27,074 nucleotides of DNA, taken from Microscillaceae bacterium. GTDB lineage: Bacteria > Bacteroidota > Bacteroidia > Cytophagales > Microscillaceae. Below are positions 8,571-16,922 of this stretch, in pieces; the stretch's first letter is position 1, and the number at the start of each line of letters is the position of its first letter. The notes under the pieces are model-generated. The model saw only the letters and a program-made list of their open reading frames with translations. It did no database searches and was not told where the DNA came from. Both the position numbers and the translations under genes were made by a program. Location: positions 1 through 27,074 of the forward strand of contig DMXI01000031.1 in the NCBI GenBank assembly GCA_003483885.1, read 5' to 3'.

Positions 8571-9131
8571 ATGCTGGAAACCGAAGAGCGAGCAATTCTC
8601 GAATTTTGCCTGAATACCACCATTACCCATATCAGTTTTTGTAACTTTAAAGCTTATCAAACCAGCCCCTCCATTACTGGATATGAGTCATTTTTGGCTT
8701 TTAACTTTGGATGCAAAATCACGGTTGACGATGAGCTTTCGTTGGTGGTGAGCTACTGGGAAGATGAATTGGGTGACCCTTACCGAGCCAAGGTTTGGAA
8801 TTATGCCCAATTTAATGCCGAGGCACTATTAGAGAAAAAAGTAGATTTTGAGCATCCCTGGGAGCAATTCATTGGGCAAAAAATCACGGGTTACGAAATA
8901 TTAGATTATTCATCGTCTTACAAAAGGCACGGACAAGATGGGGTACATGAGGTTACTTGGGGAGTGTTGTTTCAAGTGGGTGATCAGCAGTTACTGGCTG
9001 CGGCTTTAAGCAGCGAACACCCTTTCCGAAAAGGTACTCAGAAAGAAATACTGGTAAGCGAAGATACTGATTTTATTGCCGACCAAAAGGCTCGTTTTAA
9101 GGATTTTGTAGGGTTTTATGGGGTACTTTAG
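8571..9131 (+). CDS. Hypothetical protein, 186 residues
   Basis: I do not recognise this protein. It has no signal peptide or membrane segment, is acidic and rich in aromatic residues (many Trp, Phe, Tyr). It reads as alternating short beta strands: 'ITHISFCNF', 'FLAFNFGCKITVDDELSLVVSYW', 'GVLFQVGDQQLLAAALS'. The pattern, cytosolic character and single-gene setting next to an LRR gene are compatible with small immunity-like or stress proteins of Bacteroidota, but that is only a guess. The ATG at 8571 is preceded by 'caatca' with no Shine-Dalgarno. A 5-bp hairpin (tgtgt-ttt-acaca) follows the stop near 9140 and might help end transcription. Confidence 0.7.
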   Translation: MLETEERAILEFCLNTTITHISFCNFKAYQTSPSITGYESFLAFNFGCKITVDDELSLVVSYWEDELGDPYRAKVWNYAQFNAEALLEKKVDFEHPWEQFIGQKITGYEILDYSSSYKRHGQDGVHEVTWGVLFQVGDQQLLAAALSSEHPFRKGTQKEILVSEDTDFIADQKARFKDFVGFYGVL

Positions 9132-9290
9132 GTATTGCTTTGTGTTTTACACAGCGTTGATCATTTCCATTTAAACCATTGGTCAATAAATAACAAAGGG
9201 TCGATATATATTTAACAAAAGTATAATTTGACCCTACAACCTTTTACAAATCCATAACTTATACTTATCCTACACGCCATTGTCGTAGTC

Positions 9291-9298
9291 TAAATTTG
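9291..9298 (+). promoter_or_regulatory. Candidate -7 promoter element of the phoD-like gene
   Basis: TAAATTTG matches TAnnTTTG fully and ends 21 bp before the ATG at 9320, giving a very short leader. No clear TTTG is seen at the -33 position. If correct, it rules out the upstream TTG at 9296 as the start codon. Confidence 0.35.
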
Positions 9299-9319
9299 TG
9301 CATTAAATCATGCACAATA

Positions 9320-11053
9320 ATGGAAAAAAAATATCTCAAAAAATTAGGAAGAAGAAAATTCATTCGCAATTCAGTCATTGCGGTAACAGGTGCTTCTGTA
9401 TTACCAGCCTCATTGGTAAGCTGTACTCCAGATGAGGTAGACTTTGTGCCTCAAGGTACTTTTGGTTTTTTAGAAGGGGTAGCCAGTTTTGACCCATCCC
9501 AAAATCAAGTAATATTGTGGACGCGCTACACCAAGGCCTCCAACGAAACCGGTAATCCTACCATATTCCTGGATGTGGCCACCGATGAAAACTTTTCGTC
9601 GATTGTAGCAAGCGAGTCGGTAATCATTGATACCAACAGCGACTATACCATCAACGTAGATGTGAGCAACCTACAATCCAATACCAAATATTATTACCGA
9701 TTTAGAAACGACGCAAGCAAAGCTACTTCGGTAGTAGGGCAAACCAAGACTTTACCTGTTGCGGGAGAAGTGACTGATGTAAAACTGGCGGTAGTATCTT
9801 GTGCCAACTTTCAGGCAGGCTTATTTAATGTGTATGGAGCAGTGGCCGCATCTGAGGCCGATGTGGTAGTGCACATGGGGGATTATATCTATGAATATGA
9901 AATAGGCGGGTATGGAACCAACGACCTGACTTCTACTTTGAATCGTCAACACAAACCCTCTGGGGAGATCATCACGGTAGATGATTATCGTACTCGTTAC
10001 CGCCAATATAGAGGCGATGCGCAGTTGCAAAAGGCCCATCAAATGAAGCCCTTTATTTGTGTATGGGACGACCACGAAATTACCAATGATGCGTACAAAG
10101 ATGGCGCTCAAAATCACCAAGCCAACGAAGGAGATTATAATACCCGTAAAGCCAGCGCTATTCAGGTATGGCACGAATATTTGCCTGCTCGGGTCACGGA
10201 TAATACCAAGATTTATCGGGCCTTTGATTTTGGCGGAATTATCAATCTAATGATGTTGGATACCCGCATTATTGGACGTGAAAAACAATTAGATTATGCC
10301 GATTACCTAACCGCTACTGGTTTGGACAGTGCTAAATTTGCGGCTGACTGGCAAAACCCTACCCGTACTCTTTTGGGGACTGAGCAAAGAACCTGGCTTG
10401 CTTCGCAATTGGCTGGGAGTGCGGCTACCTGGCAGGTATTGGGTTCTCAGGTGCTCATGGGTAAATATTTTATCCCAGCAGAGCTGCTAACCATTACTGC
10501 CCAAATCGCCGCATCAGGAAGTACAAGCGCGGCTTTATTGACCCAATACAATAATACGGTCACCGAGTTGGTAACGATTAAAACCCGAATTTTACAAGGA
10601 GATACTACGGTAACTGCGGCTGAAAAAGCCAGGGTAGAAACGGTGTTGCCTTATAACTTAGATGCTTGGGATGGATACCCAGCAGAGCGTGAAGCTGTAT
10701 TCGCAGCTGCCAATGGTAAAAAATTAGTGTCGGTTGCAGGAGATACCCACAATGCCTGGTATTCTAACTTAACCAATGCTGCCAAACAAAAGGTAGGAAC
10801 TGAGTTTGCCACTGCTTCGGTTTCGTCTCCAGGTTTTGAAGGATTGTTTGGTACTGACCCCACGGTTTTGGCTGGTTTTGAGCAATCTAACACACTTTTG
10901 ATAGATGATTTACAGTATGTAGATGCCTCTCGTCGTGGATTTTTGTTGGTAAGTTTCAATGGGGCTTCGGCCAATGCTGACTGGAGGTTTATCAACACCT
11001 TAGCCACTGAAAATACTACTACAGTATCGGGGAGAACTGCTACAGAAGCTTAG
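9320..11053 (+). CDS. PhoD-family phosphodiesterase/alkaline phosphatase, Tat-type lipoprotein
   Basis: This is a metal-dependent hydrolase of phosphate mono- and diesters that acts outside the cytoplasm. The N-terminus has a twin-arginine region (GRRKFIRNS, 10-18), a hydrophobic stretch, and a lipobox-like LVSC at 32-35. It is therefore probably a Tat-exported lipoprotein. An N-terminal Fn3-like PhoD domain comes first (about 45-145). The metallophosphatase domain follows, with VSCANFQAGLF (159-169), HMGDYIYEYE (185-194), VWDDHEITND (248-257) and SVAGDTHNAW near residue 470. These are the metal-binding motifs of PhoD, which binds Ca and Fe in characterised members. At 577 residues the length is normal. 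I chose the ATG at 9320 because the Tat motif then begins within ten residues. It is a single gene with its own strong terminator. A Pho-box could not be recognised. Confidence 0.92.
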   Translation: MEKKYLKKLGRRKFIRNSVIAVTGASVLPASLVSCTPDEVDFVPQGTFGFLEGVASFDPSQNQVILWTRYTKASNETGNPTIFLDVATDENFSSIVASESVIIDTNSDYTINVDVSNLQSNTKYYYRFRNDASKATSVVGQTKTLPVAGEVTDVKLAVVSCANFQAGLFNVYGAVAASEADVVVHMGDYIYEYEIGGYGTNDLTSTLNRQHKPSGEIITVDDYRTRYRQYRGDAQLQKAHQMKPFICVWDDHEITNDAYKDGAQNHQANEGDYNTRKASAIQVWHEYLPARVTDNTKIYRAFDFGGIINLMMLDTRIIGREKQLDYADYLTATGLDSAKFAADWQNPTRTLLGTEQRTWLASQLAGSAATWQVLGSQVLMGKYFIPAELLTITAQIAASGSTSAALLTQYNNTVTELVTIKTRILQGDTTVTAAEKARVETVLPYNLDAWDGYPAEREAVFAAANGKKLVSVAGDTHNAWYSNLTNAAKQKVGTEFATASVSSPGFEGLFGTDPTVLAGFEQSNTLLIDDLQYVDASRRGFLLVSFNGASANADWRFINTLATENTTTVSGRTATEA

Positions 11054-11067
11054 TAAATCCATATACA

Positions 11068-11101
11068 AAAGCCAGAGATTTTGTGATGAATCTCTGGCTT
11101 T
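11068..11101. terminator. Strong bidirectional hairpin terminator
   Basis: Thirteen-base perfect arms (aaagccagagatt / aatctctggcttt) surround an 8-nt loop. The hairpin lies 15 bp after the phoD-like stop and about 50 bp after the stop of the converging receiver/reductase gene. A-rich and T-rich flanks (the stem ends in AAA/TTT) suit factor-independent termination in both directions. Confidence 0.75.
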
Positions 11102-11151
11102 ATGGATCTCGAAGACTGTTTTACGATTTAGTGCTTACTAGATGGCTTCGA

Positions 11152-12816
11152 TTAATTATCGGCCAAGTACTCGTGCACAAACTTAATGGCCATAGCTCCT
11201 TCGCCCACAGCAGAAGCAACCCTATTCATGGCGCCCGCTCTCACATCGCCTGCGGCAAAAATGCCAGGTACGCTGGTTTCCAGCAAATAAGGCTCACGAT
11301 CACTCTTCCAATCTTTATGAAATTCGTGGTATTTGAGTAATTCACGGCCCGTTTCCAAAAATCCACGTTGGTTACGCAGTACCCCCAAATTGATCCACTG
11401 GGTGTAAGGTCGTGCTCCAATGAAGATAAACAAAGCCCCAGCGCTACGATCCTCTAGCTCGTTGGTCTGTATGTTCTCGAGGACTACTCCCTCCAAATGG
11501 TCACTTCCCTTTGCCTCCACTATGTTGGTAAAAGGTACTATAGTAATGTTTTCGGTGCCATTAATCTGATCGATGAGGTACTGTGACATGCTAGAGCTTA
11601 AGTCTGGCTTACGCACTGTAATGTAGACGTGTCGGGCAAATTTGGCCAGATACATGGCTCCTTGTCCAGCGGAGTTTCCTCCACCTACAATGTATACATC
11701 CTTGTTTTTACAGGCAGCAGCCTCAGTGGTAGCGGCCCCATAATAAATACCTGCTCCAGTGAAATCATTCATCCCAGGAGCTTCTAACTTACGGTAATCA
11801 ACCCCCGTAGTCACTACCACCGTGCGGGTATTAATGGTTTTGCCATTGTCTAGAGTAACGATCTTATACCCATCCTTGGTTTCTATATTGGTTACCTCTG
11901 CTGGCGACAAAAATTCGATGCCAAATCGAGTTGCTTGAGTAATGGCTCGGCGCGATAAATCTTGTCCACTTAGTCCCGAAGGAAAACCCAAATAGTTTTC
12001 AATACGAGAACTGGTACCGGCTTGCCCTCCAGGAGCTCGTCGCTCGATGAGTAAGGTTTTCAAACCTTCGGAACCTCCATATACCGCGGCTGAAAGCCCA
12101 GCAGGCCCCGCTCCAATGATGGTTACGTCATACATGGTTTCTGAAGCTTCGGCTTTTCTACCATCTTTTTGGGCAATTTCGCTCAAACTAGGGTTTACTA
12201 AAAACGAACCATCGCTAAAAAATACCGCAGGCAAATCTTTTCGTTCAATGTTGTTGAGTTCTGTCAGTTTTTGAGCGTCTTCGCTCTGCTCAATATCCAT
12301 CCAGCGATAAGGCACCAGATTACCTGCTAAGAAATCTTTGATTTCGTGTGATTTGGGCGAAAACTGATAACCAATAATCCTAATACCTTCAAAATCAGGT
12401 CTATATGACATTTGCCAGGCACCCAACAAATCGTCTATAACGGGAAATAACTTTTCTTCGGGAGGGTCCCACGGCTTGGTGATGTAATAATCAAGTTGGA
12501 CATCATTGATTCCTTTGATGGCAGCCTCGATATCAGAATAAGCCGTTACCAATACTCGTTTGGCATCAGGGTAAAACTCCATGGCTTTTTCCAGGTATTC
12601 TACACCCAGCATTTCGGGCATGCGTTGGTCAGAAAGGAAGATGGCTACAGTTTCATTTTTATTTTTTAGTTCCTGCAAAGTTTCTAAGGCTTCTTGTACC
12701 GAGGTGGTACTCATTACTCTGTAGTTTTTGCGGTATTGTTTTCTCAAGTCTCGTTGCAGCGCGCTAAGTACCTGTGGTTCATCGTCTACTGCAAAAATGA
12801 TTGGTTTTTTACTCAT
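11152..12816 (-). CDS. Response regulator fused to glutaredoxin-like and thioredoxin-reductase-like domains
   Basis: The 554-residue product has three parts. Residues 1-130 are a CheY-type receiver with acidic pair D11/D12, phospho-acceptor D63 (FLSDQRMP), T91 and K114 (ITKPW). Residues about 144-215 look glutaredoxin-like (IRIIGYQFSPKSHEIKDFL, then LPAVFFSDG with a cis-Pro position), but the expected CPxC is SPKS. Residues 228-554 are a flavoprotein of the thioredoxin-reductase fold, with FAD site GAGPAG (235-240), NADPH site GGGNSAG (378-384) and FAD motif FAAGDVR (520-526). Aligning back from GGGNSAG, the reductase CxxC falls on A361-A362-T363-T364. Known relatives are named fused response regulator/thioredoxin-disulfide reductase. 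With no redox cysteines it is unlikely to reduce thioredoxin; an NAD(P)H/FAD-sensing output is my inference. The kinase gene lies 128 bp upstream. Confidence 0.9.
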   Translation of the reverse strand: MSKKPIIFAVDDEPQVLSALQRDLRKQYRKNYRVMSTTSVQEALETLQELKNKNETVAIFLSDQRMPEMLGVEYLEKAMEFYPDAKRVLVTAYSDIEAAIKGINDVQLDYYITKPWDPPEEKLFPVIDDLLGAWQMSYRPDFEGIRIIGYQFSPKSHEIKDFLAGNLVPYRWMDIEQSEDAQKLTELNNIERKDLPAVFFSDGSFLVNPSLSEIAQKDGRKAEASETMYDVTIIGAGPAGLSAAVYGGSEGLKTLLIERRAPGGQAGTSSRIENYLGFPSGLSGQDLSRRAITQATRFGIEFLSPAEVTNIETKDGYKIVTLDNGKTINTRTVVVTTGVDYRKLEAPGMNDFTGAGIYYGAATTEAAACKNKDVYIVGGGNSAGQGAMYLAKFARHVYITVRKPDLSSSMSQYLIDQINGTENITIVPFTNIVEAKGSDHLEGVVLENIQTNELEDRSAGALFIFIGARPYTQWINLGVLRNQRGFLETGRELLKYHEFHKDWKSDREPYLLETSVPGIFAAGDVRAGAMNRVASAVGEGAMAIKFVHEYLADN

Positions 12817-12840
12817 TTTATCTCCGATAGTTTCTTATTA

Positions 12841-12918
12841 GTCAATAGTAATTAATCTATAGTCCATAGCCATTGATTGTATTTGCTCTGTTCGGTGCTA
12901 GTATTCACTACTATTGAC
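12841..12918. repeat. Inverted repeat in kinase-regulator gap
   Basis: gtcaatagta (12841-12850) and tactattgac (12909-12918) are perfect 10-bp complements, 58 bp apart. A second complementary pair, agtccat (12861-12867) and atggact (12927-12933), is interleaved with it. The whole gap is made of short 'agtc/atagtc/caatg' words, a texture seen in interspersed degenerate repeats of Cytophagales. It may be a remnant repeat, or may modulate expression of the regulator gene relative to the kinase. Confidence 0.45.
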
Positions 12919-12944
12919 AATGAACAATGGACTGATAAGCTACC

Positions 12945-14339
12945 TTATAAATTTCTCATAAAACAAACGGTAAATTTAGTTTTTCCAGGTTGTGAATCTA
13001 CCCGAATATCAGCTTGGTGTTGACTCACAATGCGTTGTACTACATCTAAGCCCATTCCAGTGCCTTTGCCCATTTCTTTGGTGGTAAAAAACGGGTCAAA
13101 GATATTTCCAATAACCTCTTCAGGAATTCCAGCGCCGCTATCAATCACATGAACCCGAAGATAGTCTTTGTCGAAGTCAGCCGCAATTTCCAGGGTGCCA
13201 CCATCGGGCATCGCATCTATGGCATTGTCCATCAGGTTGGTCCACACTTGGTTAAGTTCGCTCACAAAGACCTTTACCTTGGGCATATCTTCAGGGAAAT
13301 TCTCCTTCAGGTCAATTTGTTGTTTTTTTATTTTATGTCCTAAAATCGTAAAAGTATTGCGAATACCCTCACGAACATCGGCCATTTGCCTTTCAGGAGC
13401 TTGGTCCATGTGCGTGTAAGATTTCACCGACTTTACCAACTTGGCAATGCGCGAGGAAGCTTCGTCTATTTCATTGACTAGCTTTTCGGTAGACAGTACA
13501 CTGTTGAACCAATTGGCTACTGGAGGAAAAAACTGGTCAGGCACGTGCGCATACAATTCTTCCAGAGTGTCAAGGTCAAAGCCAAACTCTGCCAGTATTT
13601 CAGCGATTTCGGTCCCATCTTCTACTCCTCTTTCTTCCAGCCAATCCGTGATATCATCTTCCAGGTCAGATTTTTCCATCAGGCTCATGTGCTGAGGGCC
13701 ACTATTTGCTTTAGAGAATAAAATCTTGTTGACCGCATCTACCTGAGAAGGTTCTATTCTCATGGCAATCACCTTTTTGAAATTATCGGGTTGCAGCTTG
13801 AGCTGTTCTTTGAGTTCTCCAGCACTTCTTACTACCGCCGAAGCTGGATTGTTAAGTTCGTGGGCTAATCCTGCCGAGATTTTACCCAATGCCATCATCT
13901 TATCATTTTGCTCACTTCTTTTTACAAACTCTCTTACCCGGGAGGTCATGGTGTGTACCAACATTTCGGTGAGCTCATAATGGTTGCGAATCATCTCCCG
14001 AAAGAGATCTTTATGCAATGACAAGATACAGGTGTCTTGAGTAGCCATTCCTAAACCACCTGCCCCTTTAGTTCGCGAAAAAGGCAAGGTGCCAGTAATG
14101 TGGCCTTTTCCAACCACCGAAATCTCCCTGAACTGGCCAGCTTGTTCGGCCCTGAAAGAAAGACGCCCCTCCAATACAAAGTGGGCATGTACAATAGGAT
14201 CCCCTTTTTTGAAAAAGATATCTCCATCCTTTAGCTGTACTACTTCGGCGTGTTCAATGAGCCACTGTAGTTGATCATCGGGTATATTTTCAAAGGTGTC
14301 TACCTTATTAAGATCAGTAACTGAAATTACATTAGACAT
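12945..14339 (-). CDS. Sensor histidine kinase with N-terminal cyclic-nucleotide-binding-like domain
   Basis: The 464-residue cytosolic product has no membrane segment. Residues about 10-125 resemble a cNMP-binding/Crp-type beta-roll (FENIPDDQLQWLIEHAEVVQL, DGDIFFKKGDP, AHFVLEGRLSFR). The usual phosphate-binding cassette is only loosely visible near 'GHITGTLPFSRTKG', so the ligand is uncertain. The DHp helix has H160 in ISAGLAHELNNPASAV. An unusual helical insert (about 175-290) precedes the ATPase domain. That domain carries the N box NLMDNAIDAM, G1 DSGAGIP, F box IFDPFFTTK and G2 GKGTGMGL. The H-box, with E after H and then NNP, is of HisKA/NtrB-like type. It lies between the SpoIIE phosphatase and the receiver/reductase fusion. 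This pairing recurs in many bacteria, so the fusion is the likely phosphorylation partner. Confidence 0.92.
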   Translation of the reverse strand: MSNVISVTDLNKVDTFENIPDDQLQWLIEHAEVVQLKDGDIFFKKGDPIVHAHFVLEGRLSFRAEQAGQFREISVVGKGHITGTLPFSRTKGAGGLGMATQDTCILSLHKDLFREMIRNHYELTEMLVHTMTSRVREFVKRSEQNDKMMALGKISAGLAHELNNPASAVVRSAGELKEQLKLQPDNFKKVIAMRIEPSQVDAVNKILFSKANSGPQHMSLMEKSDLEDDITDWLEERGVEDGTEIAEILAEFGFDLDTLEELYAHVPDQFFPPVANWFNSVLSTEKLVNEIDEASSRIAKLVKSVKSYTHMDQAPERQMADVREGIRNTFTILGHKIKKQQIDLKENFPEDMPKVKVFVSELNQVWTNLMDNAIDAMPDGGTLEIAADFDKDYLRVHVIDSGAGIPEEVIGNIFDPFFTTKEMGKGTGMGLDVVQRIVSQHQADIRVDSQPGKTKFTVCFMRNL

Positions 14340-14434
14340 AAAACATCTGGTAAATTGGTGATTGTTTAGTTAAAGCTACGCAGATATTTTATAATTTCAA
14401 ATAGCGGTTTCATAAGTGGTCGTAGGGTGGGTTT

Positions 14435-15505
14435 TTAGGGTATCAGCCGAAGCCCCATGACCAAAATGTCGTCGGTTTGCTCGTTGTTGGGCTGGCTGTT
14501 CATCCAAGCCTGTAGGGCGTTGTTGAGCTGAAGTTTTTGCGCCGACATAGGCAAATCGTGAATTTCGAGAAGCAATTCATAAAAACGATGGCGGAGAAAC
14601 TTTTCACGTATTTTACCTCCAAACTGGTCTTGAAACCCATCAGAAAACAAGTAGAGGTGCGTAGGGTATTTTTTTGAATAAGAAAAAGTTTTTTTGCCGT
14701 AGTTACGTTCCCGATTAATTTTAATGCCTCCAATGCCCAATCGTTCACCTTTGATAATTTTTTGTTCTCGATTCTGAATCATCACCATAGGGGCATTGGC
14801 ACCTGCAAAGTCGATTCTTTTGATAAAGCTATCGATCATGAGTAGCGATACATCCATACCATCGTGATTGTTGGTGATTTTTTGCTTGAGTACCCTCACT
14901 ACCAGTTTATGTAGCTTTTCCAGAGCTTTGTCTACCGAAAACAGTCGGCGAATATTGATGATTTCATTGAGCAGGTTATGGGCGATCAAAGACATAAATG
15001 CTCCTGGTACCCCGTGTCCGGTACAATCTACCACCGCTATAAAAGTGAGGTCTGGGTGTTTGTTAGAAAACCAGTACATATCTCCGCTGACAATGTCACG
15101 TGGCTTAAAAAATATAAAGTGTTCGGGGAGATTTTTAATGACTTTTTCGTCAAAAGATAAAATGGCCAGCTGGATTTGCCGGGCATAGTTGATACTTTGG
15201 ATAATTTTTAGTTTTTGAAAATGAACCTCTTCGGTGCGTTCTTCCACCATATCCTCCAAAGCTTCTGTAAAAGCGGTGAGTTCTTCGAGTGCATGGGTTC
15301 TTTCCTGAGCTTTTTGCCTTACATCTTCTTCTGTCAATTGTAAGCGCTGATTCAAAGCCTCGAGTTCCTGTATTTTTCTCTTAAGTGCATATTGTGTTTG
15401 GTATAATTCCTCTATTTTGGCCTCGAGTTGGTGTTCTACTTCTCTTCTTTGCTTTTGTTCTTCCTCGAAGCGTTTCTTCCAGTGTATATTATCTTCACAA
15501 TCCAT
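14435..15505 (-). CDS. SpoIIE-type serine phosphatase (PP2C) with coiled-coil N-terminus
   Basis: This is a 356-residue cytosolic protein. Residues about 8-110 form a long coiled coil (E/Q/R-rich heptads, 'EELYQTQYALKRKIQELEALNQRL'). The PPM phosphatase domain follows at about 115-356, with the metal-binding motifs PRDIVSGDMYW, VVDCTGHGVPGAFMS, 'LFSDGFQDQFGG' and TDDILVMGL. Such phosphatases act on anti-sigma-antagonist or other Ser/Thr-phosphorylated partners. In Bacteroidota many are found with TPR or coiled-coil regions and two-component genes. Here it precedes the histidine kinase by 95 bp on the same strand, so a common transcript is possible. Its target is unknown; no STAS or HPK-type switch kinase gene is seen nearby. 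The coiled coil may dimerise it or link it to the kinase. Confidence 0.92.
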   Translation of the reverse strand: MDCEDNIHWKKRFEEEQKQRREVEHQLEAKIEELYQTQYALKRKIQELEALNQRLQLTEEDVRQKAQERTHALEELTAFTEALEDMVEERTEEVHFQKLKIIQSINYARQIQLAILSFDEKVIKNLPEHFIFFKPRDIVSGDMYWFSNKHPDLTFIAVVDCTGHGVPGAFMSLIAHNLLNEIINIRRLFSVDKALEKLHKLVVRVLKQKITNNHDGMDVSLLMIDSFIKRIDFAGANAPMVMIQNREQKIIKGERLGIGGIKINRERNYGKKTFSYSKKYPTHLYLFSDGFQDQFGGKIREKFLRHRFYELLLEIHDLPMSAQKLQLNNALQAWMNSQPNNEQTDDILVMGLRLIP

Positions 15506-15656
15506 GAGTTCTTAGATGGTGTTATCTTATCAGGTAGATAGGTGTAAATGAATGGTTCGCTGGTTGTATTTACTGGCAATATACCGCTTTTAGCGCTTAA
15601 AATTGAGTGTATGTTTAAAGTTTATATCCTAAAATATAGAATATGTTAAACATAAA

Positions 15657-15697
15657 CGAGACCTGGATTTTTAGGTAAAGAAGTATACCAGGTCTCG
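15657..15697 (-). terminator. Stem-loop terminator after the OMPLA-like gene
   Basis: Perfect 10-bp arms, cgagacctgg (15657-15666) and ccaggtctcg (15688-15697), enclose a 21-nt loop. It lies about 46 bp past the stop of the minus-strand gene at 15744 and upstream of the SpoIIE-type gene. It is followed on the minus strand by a moderately T-rich tract. The large loop is atypical, so a REP-like element is an alternative. Confidence 0.5.
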
Positions 15698-15743
15698 AAA
15701 GTATCAAAACCCGGTATAAATGAGCGAGTAATAAAGAAAGAGC

Positions 15744-16697
15744 TTATCGTCTAAAAATCGGCAGGTTCAAAGGTTCGGCCAACAGGCCAAAAGTAATCTG
15801 CGAAATGTTGTTGACGTAGCGGAGGTTGTAATAATCGGGACCGTGGTAATACCGGGCAAAAAGCGAAAAGTCGCTATAGTTACCCAAACGAAACGATATC
15901 CAGGCATCGTAGGATTGTTGGGGTTTAAAGGCGCCAATGCCTGTCATGTGTTTAAACAAAAAAGCCGCACTTAAAAACTTATTAATCGTAAAGCGAAGTT
16001 CACCATTGAAACTTTGCCAGTAATAGATTTCTCGCATACTCTTTTCCCGATCAAAATCAAAGTGACGCTCAAAAGCAGCTTTGGCGTGTACAATAAACTT
16101 GGTGTTGGCATCGGGGTTAAAGTTGGCAGTATTGAGGCCTAATTCCATAAAATTGGTAGAGAAGTTGCCATCTTCAAAATTTACTTCTCTGGTACCAGGA
16201 AGGAAAAAATCACCACTTTGCCCATTGGAATGGTGGTTGAGTTTGAGCGTGAGAAAAGTAATATGACGAGGACTGATCACTTTTTTTACGCCGTTTTTTT
16301 CGGTGAGATTAGACAACGGTGAGCGAAAACGCCAATACAAGATCACATTGGGCATATAACTGGGCGTAAGAATCGGAAAGCTTTCTTCACGGGTCATGCG
16401 AATGAGCACGTGTGGAGAAATAGACATGCCCAACTTGGAATTTTTGCCAAAACGAATAAAATAAGTAGGAGCGATGTTGGCTTCAAACAACAAGCGAGTG
16501 TCTAAATTACCAAAACCTTCAGTGACAGTGATGTAGCTTCTGTCGCTGATCGACATCACACTTTCGTTGATGGTATTGGTGGTGTAGCGACTGCTTTCTT
16601 TGGTTTGAGCCTGGAGATTTGATAGCCCAAAATGCAAAAGCAATAGGGCGATACAGAATGGTTTAATTGCCAAATAAGTGTAAAGTTTTTGTCTCAT
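15744..16697 (-). CDS. Outer-membrane phospholipase A (OMPLA)-like beta-barrel protein
   Basis: The 317-residue product has a signal peptide (hydrophobic 13-28, cut after about A30). The rest alternates amphipathic strands rich in aromatic residues ('YFIRFGKNSKLGMSIS', 'FLSAAFLFKHMTG', 'SDFSLFARYYHG'), as in an outer-membrane barrel. At 153-159 it reads LNHHSNG, aligning with the 'EHDSNG' active-site segment of E. coli PldA (His142, Ser144). This gives putative catalytic H155 and S157. The third triad member, Asn156 in PldA, would be N182 in STNFMEL after a short insertion. In the family, Ca2+ and dimerisation switch on hydrolysis of phospholipids that reach the outer leaflet. Length is close to PldA (289 residues). 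A plain porin-like barrel that lost activity is the alternative. The gene is divergent from the small response regulator. Confidence 0.65.
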   Translation of the reverse strand: MRQKLYTYLAIKPFCIALLLLHFGLSNLQAQTKESSRYTTNTINESVMSISDRSYITVTEGFGNLDTRLLFEANIAPTYFIRFGKNSKLGMSISPHVLIRMTREESFPILTPSYMPNVILYWRFRSPLSNLTEKNGVKKVISPRHITFLTLKLNHHSNGQSGDFFLPGTREVNFEDGNFSTNFMELGLNTANFNPDANTKFIVHAKAAFERHFDFDREKSMREIYYWQSFNGELRFTINKFLSAAFLFKHMTGIGAFKPQQSYDAWISFRLGNYSDFSLFARYYHGPDYYNLRYVNNISQITFGLLAEPLNLPIFRR

Positions 16698-16849
16698 AAT
16701 AGTAGGAAAATTATTTTTTTCTGATTTTAAAGTGCTCTATTGGAAAATAAAATGCAAGTATTTGAAAAGAAAAGTGAACAATCATGCAGTATTTGCTAAG
16801 AATGAGCAATTAAGGTTTGGGGGGTATGCTTTTATTAGCTGATTATCAC

Positions 16850-16857
16850 TATATTTG
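16850..16857 (+). promoter_or_regulatory. Candidate -7 promoter element of the response regulator gene
   Basis: TATATTTG matches TAnnTTTG fully, 65 bp before the ATG. A T-run (tttta, 16830-16834) sits at the -33 side but without a proper TTTG. Confidence 0.35.
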
Positions 16858-16922
16858 CCGCTCAATTTTATAAGCCTGTTACCTTTTTTCTGAATATTTT
16901 TTTTAAAACACGATTATATTTT

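Noticed and set aside
9296..9319. Upstream TTG start for the PhoD-like protein
   Set aside because: It would place eight extra residues before the Tat signal and overlaps the best -7 promoter match; the ATG at 9320 fits better.
12841..12933. A riboswitch or small RNA in the gap before the receiver/reductase gene
   Set aside because: The inverted repeats are far apart and interleaved, built from short repeated words, and match no riboswitch core that I know.
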